A stretch of DNA of 13,137 nucleotides from Anaerolineae bacterium. Its GTDB lineage: Bacteria; Chloroflexota; Anaerolineae; JAAYZQ01. The DNA lies in the NCBI GenBank assembly GCA_016926595.1, contig JAFGOG010000094.1, forward strand, positions 1 through 13,137. The letters run 5' to 3'. Position 1 is the first letter of the stretch. Each line of letters begins with the position of its first letter. Below, one piece after another: positions 11,985 to 13,137 of the stretch. A program made the translations under genes and the position numbers. The notes under the pieces were generated by a model that searched no databases, had not been told where the DNA came from, and worked only from the letters and a program-made list of their open reading frames with translations.

Positions 11985-12542
11985 TCATTGATCGTCAGGT
12001 GTTGGTTGCCATAGCCCTCTTCCTGCGCTCTGCGCCTCCCGCTCCAACGCCCGCAGCAACTCCTGGTACTTGACGTCGGGGGGGTAGGTGATGGCCTGGG
12101 CATATCCCTGCCGCACTAGCTCGCCGTTCACGAACGTCCCATCGGCCAGGAATAGATAGCGCAGCAGCCTGCCGTACCGGTCTGTTTCTGAAACATCCTT
12201 TTCCAGGTACACCGTCTTGCCATAGACCAAGGCTTTGTTCGCCGCGCTTGCTTCAGGGCCCATCCACTCTACTGGTGTGTTCTCCTTGACCGTCTCGGGC
12301 GCGTCAACGCCGATGTAACGTACCCGGTACTCCCGCCCGTCGATCTCGACCTCGATCGTGTCGCCGTCGACGACGCGCACCACCCGCGCTGGCGTGCGAT
12401 GTGGCGTAGGTCCGGGCTGGGGCGTCACGGTTGGTGGGGCCTGTGTAAGAAAGGCGCCGACCCCGGAACACGCCAACGTGAGCAAGGCTACGCTCAGGAG
12501 CGTCAGCGCTGCGAGTGGTCTCCACCTGTTCGTTGAGATCAT
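11985..12542 (-). CDS. Micrococcal-nuclease-like (SNase) lipoprotein
   Basis: This is a 185-residue thermonuclease-family protein. The N-terminus (1-25) is a lipoprotein-type signal with lipobox LTLAC and Cys25, followed by a Pro/Thr linker (35-51). The SNase fold spans about 52-178. It retains the Ca-binding and catalytic residues by comparison with the staphylococcal enzyme: D61 (VVDGDTI, for D21), R75 (RVRYIGVDAPET, for R35), D80 (for D40), E83 (for E43) and R125 (ETDRYGRLL, for R87). FVNGELVRQGYAQ matches the family C-terminal part. It would hydrolyse DNA or RNA at the outer membrane face. The ATG at 12542 lacks a clear Shine-Dalgarno; it is 24 nt from the preceding gene and probably co-transcribed. 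An intrinsic terminator follows. Confidence 0.9.
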   Translation of the reverse strand: MISTNRWRPLAALTLLSVALLTLACSGVGAFLTQAPPTVTPQPGPTPHRTPARVVRVVDGDTIEVEIDGREYRVRYIGVDAPETVKENTPVEWMGPEASAANKALVYGKTVYLEKDVSETDRYGRLLRYLFLADGTFVNGELVRQGYAQAITYPPDVKYQELLRALEREAQSAGRGLWQPTPDDQ

Positions 12543-12566
12543 GGCATCATTGTGGATTGGAGCGTC

Positions 12567-13137
12567 TCAGCCCAATCTTTTCTTCAGATCGCTTTTTCGA
12601 GGCTCTGCTGACGGCTGCTGATCAGATGGCGACTCAGACGTCTCTCGCAGTAGGAATTGCCTGGTGACGACAAAGTAGCTGCGGATGCGATGCCAGGATC
12701 GATCCGGGCTGAATGCCAGCGTGACAGCCAGCCATCCGGCAAGGAGTCGACCTAGGCTGGATTCCCTGCCCCAGACGGTCAGAATAAAGCCGCCGTAGAC
12801 GATCAAGGTCGCGAATTGTAGGGGTGCGGTGCTCACTGCCAACGTCTTTCGGTCAGCCCACATGCCTTGAGCAATGGAAGCCAACGGACCCGGCCCATGA
12901 AGAGCAGACCACGCCGCCCAGCCGCCGACAGTTATTACTGTTACGAGCGCCGGGAGCGCTATGCCCCAGCCCAGCATAACGATGGCCAGGGCGAGCATGA
13001 TAGCTAGGTCGGCCTCGAGGTCGTGCTTGCCCAGCCATGTCTGCTGATTGAACTTGGCGCGGCGGGCCAGTGGGCCATCCAGCCAATCGGATGTCCAGGC
13101 CACGATCGTGAGCCATACACTGGTGGCCAAGCTCCGC
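12567..13137 (-). CDS. CDP-alcohol phosphatidyltransferase, N-terminus outside window
   Basis: 189 codons are open from the right edge to TGA (12567-12569). The fragment has the CDP-alcohol phosphatidyltransferase core: TSDWLDGPLARR followed by GKHDLEAD, that is D-x2-D-G-x2-A-R then D-x3-D, the metal-binding site that transfers a phosphatidyl or phospho-alcohol group from a CDP-linked donor. At least three hydrophobic segments follow, then a basic/Ser-rich tail (SPSDQQPSAEPRKSDLKKRLG). Homologues such as PgsA have a first membrane segment before the motif, so some 40 residues lie beyond the edge; an internal TTG at 13130 is not a plausible start. Relative to the textbook motif, the glycine after AR is displaced by one position (x10-G-x2-D rather than x8-9-G-x3-D). 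The substrate (glycerol phosphate, inositol or other) is undetermined. Confidence 0.85.
   Translation of the reverse strand, partial: RSLATSVWLTIVAWTSDWLDGPLARRAKFNQQTWLGKHDLEADLAIMLALAIVMLGWGIALPALVTVITVGGWAAWSALHGPGPLASIAQGMWADRKTLAVSTAPLQFATLIVYGGFILTVWGRESSLGRLLAGWLAVTLAFSPDRSWHRIRSYFVVTRQFLLRETSESPSDQQPSAEPRKSDLKKRLG

Noticed and set aside
12540..12552. Mini-ORF ATG ATG CCA TGA overlapping the nuclease start on the - strand
   Set aside because: Three codons without a ribosome-binding site; could occur by chance and nothing else supports translation.
1..13137. A new defence, mobile or secondary-metabolite system
   Set aside because: No transposase, integrase, reverse transcriptase, toxin-antitoxin pair, helicase-nuclease cluster or biosynthetic megasynthase is visible; the nuclease is an ordinary exported SNase lipoprotein.

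Overview
The window is a GC-rich bacterial chromosome segment that most resembles a Chloroflexota genome (Anaerolineae/Caldilineae-like). The pointers are a secreted-protein tail ending in YLPLVLKN, a type I recall as common in exported proteins of that phylum; exported proteins with DUF2680-like helical modules; tandem S41 carboxy-terminal proteases; and AT-rich -10 boxes (TATAAT) in an otherwise GC-rich sequence. The phylum assignment is inference: there is no rRNA or other decisive marker.

Left part, + strand (1-5382). The 3' end of a secreted or surface protein (1-192) is closed by a hairpin. A clear promoter (252-280) then drives a two-gene unit, a B-box zinc-finger membrane protein (311-901) and the DNA-repair ATPase RecN (904-2667). 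A 70-bp degenerate heptanucleotide tandem repeat (2668-2737) separates recN from a PAP2-family membrane phosphatase (2758-3705). Next come an exported protein with two related helical modules flanking a Met/Gly/Arg-rich linker (3803-4513), a strong hairpin terminator, a perfect 19-bp-arm palindrome that runs into a -10 box, and an OmpR/PhoB-type response regulator with no histidine kinase beside it (4642-5382).

Middle, - strand (5442-7575). One promoter (7546-7575) drives a PHP-domain metal phosphoesterase (6444-7523). It is translationally coupled to an acidic, Cys-containing protein of unknown function (5442-6440). Immediately behind this promoter, on the + strand, lies a short frameshifted relic of the 3' end of a CbiO/EcfA-type ABC ATPase gene (about 7594-7790).

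Right part, - strand (7916-13137), in transcription order: a partial CDP-alcohol phosphatidyltransferase (enters from the right edge), a micrococcal-nuclease-like lipoprotein, an intrinsic terminator, a new promoter with a hairpin-bearing leader of about 120 nt, two paralogous S41 proteases, smpB (tmRNA partner), and a 284-aa protein of unknown function that overlaps smpB by 4 nt. A hairpin follows at 7864-7896. SmpB and the C-terminal processing proteases make a plausible protein quality-control group.

I see no rRNA, tRNA, CRISPR array, insertion sequence or recognisable defence system, and no convincing new multi-gene system. The least explained items are the palindrome on the response-regulator promoter, the heptamer repeat, the PHP/acidic-protein pair, the smpB-coupled unknown and the Met-rich exported protein.
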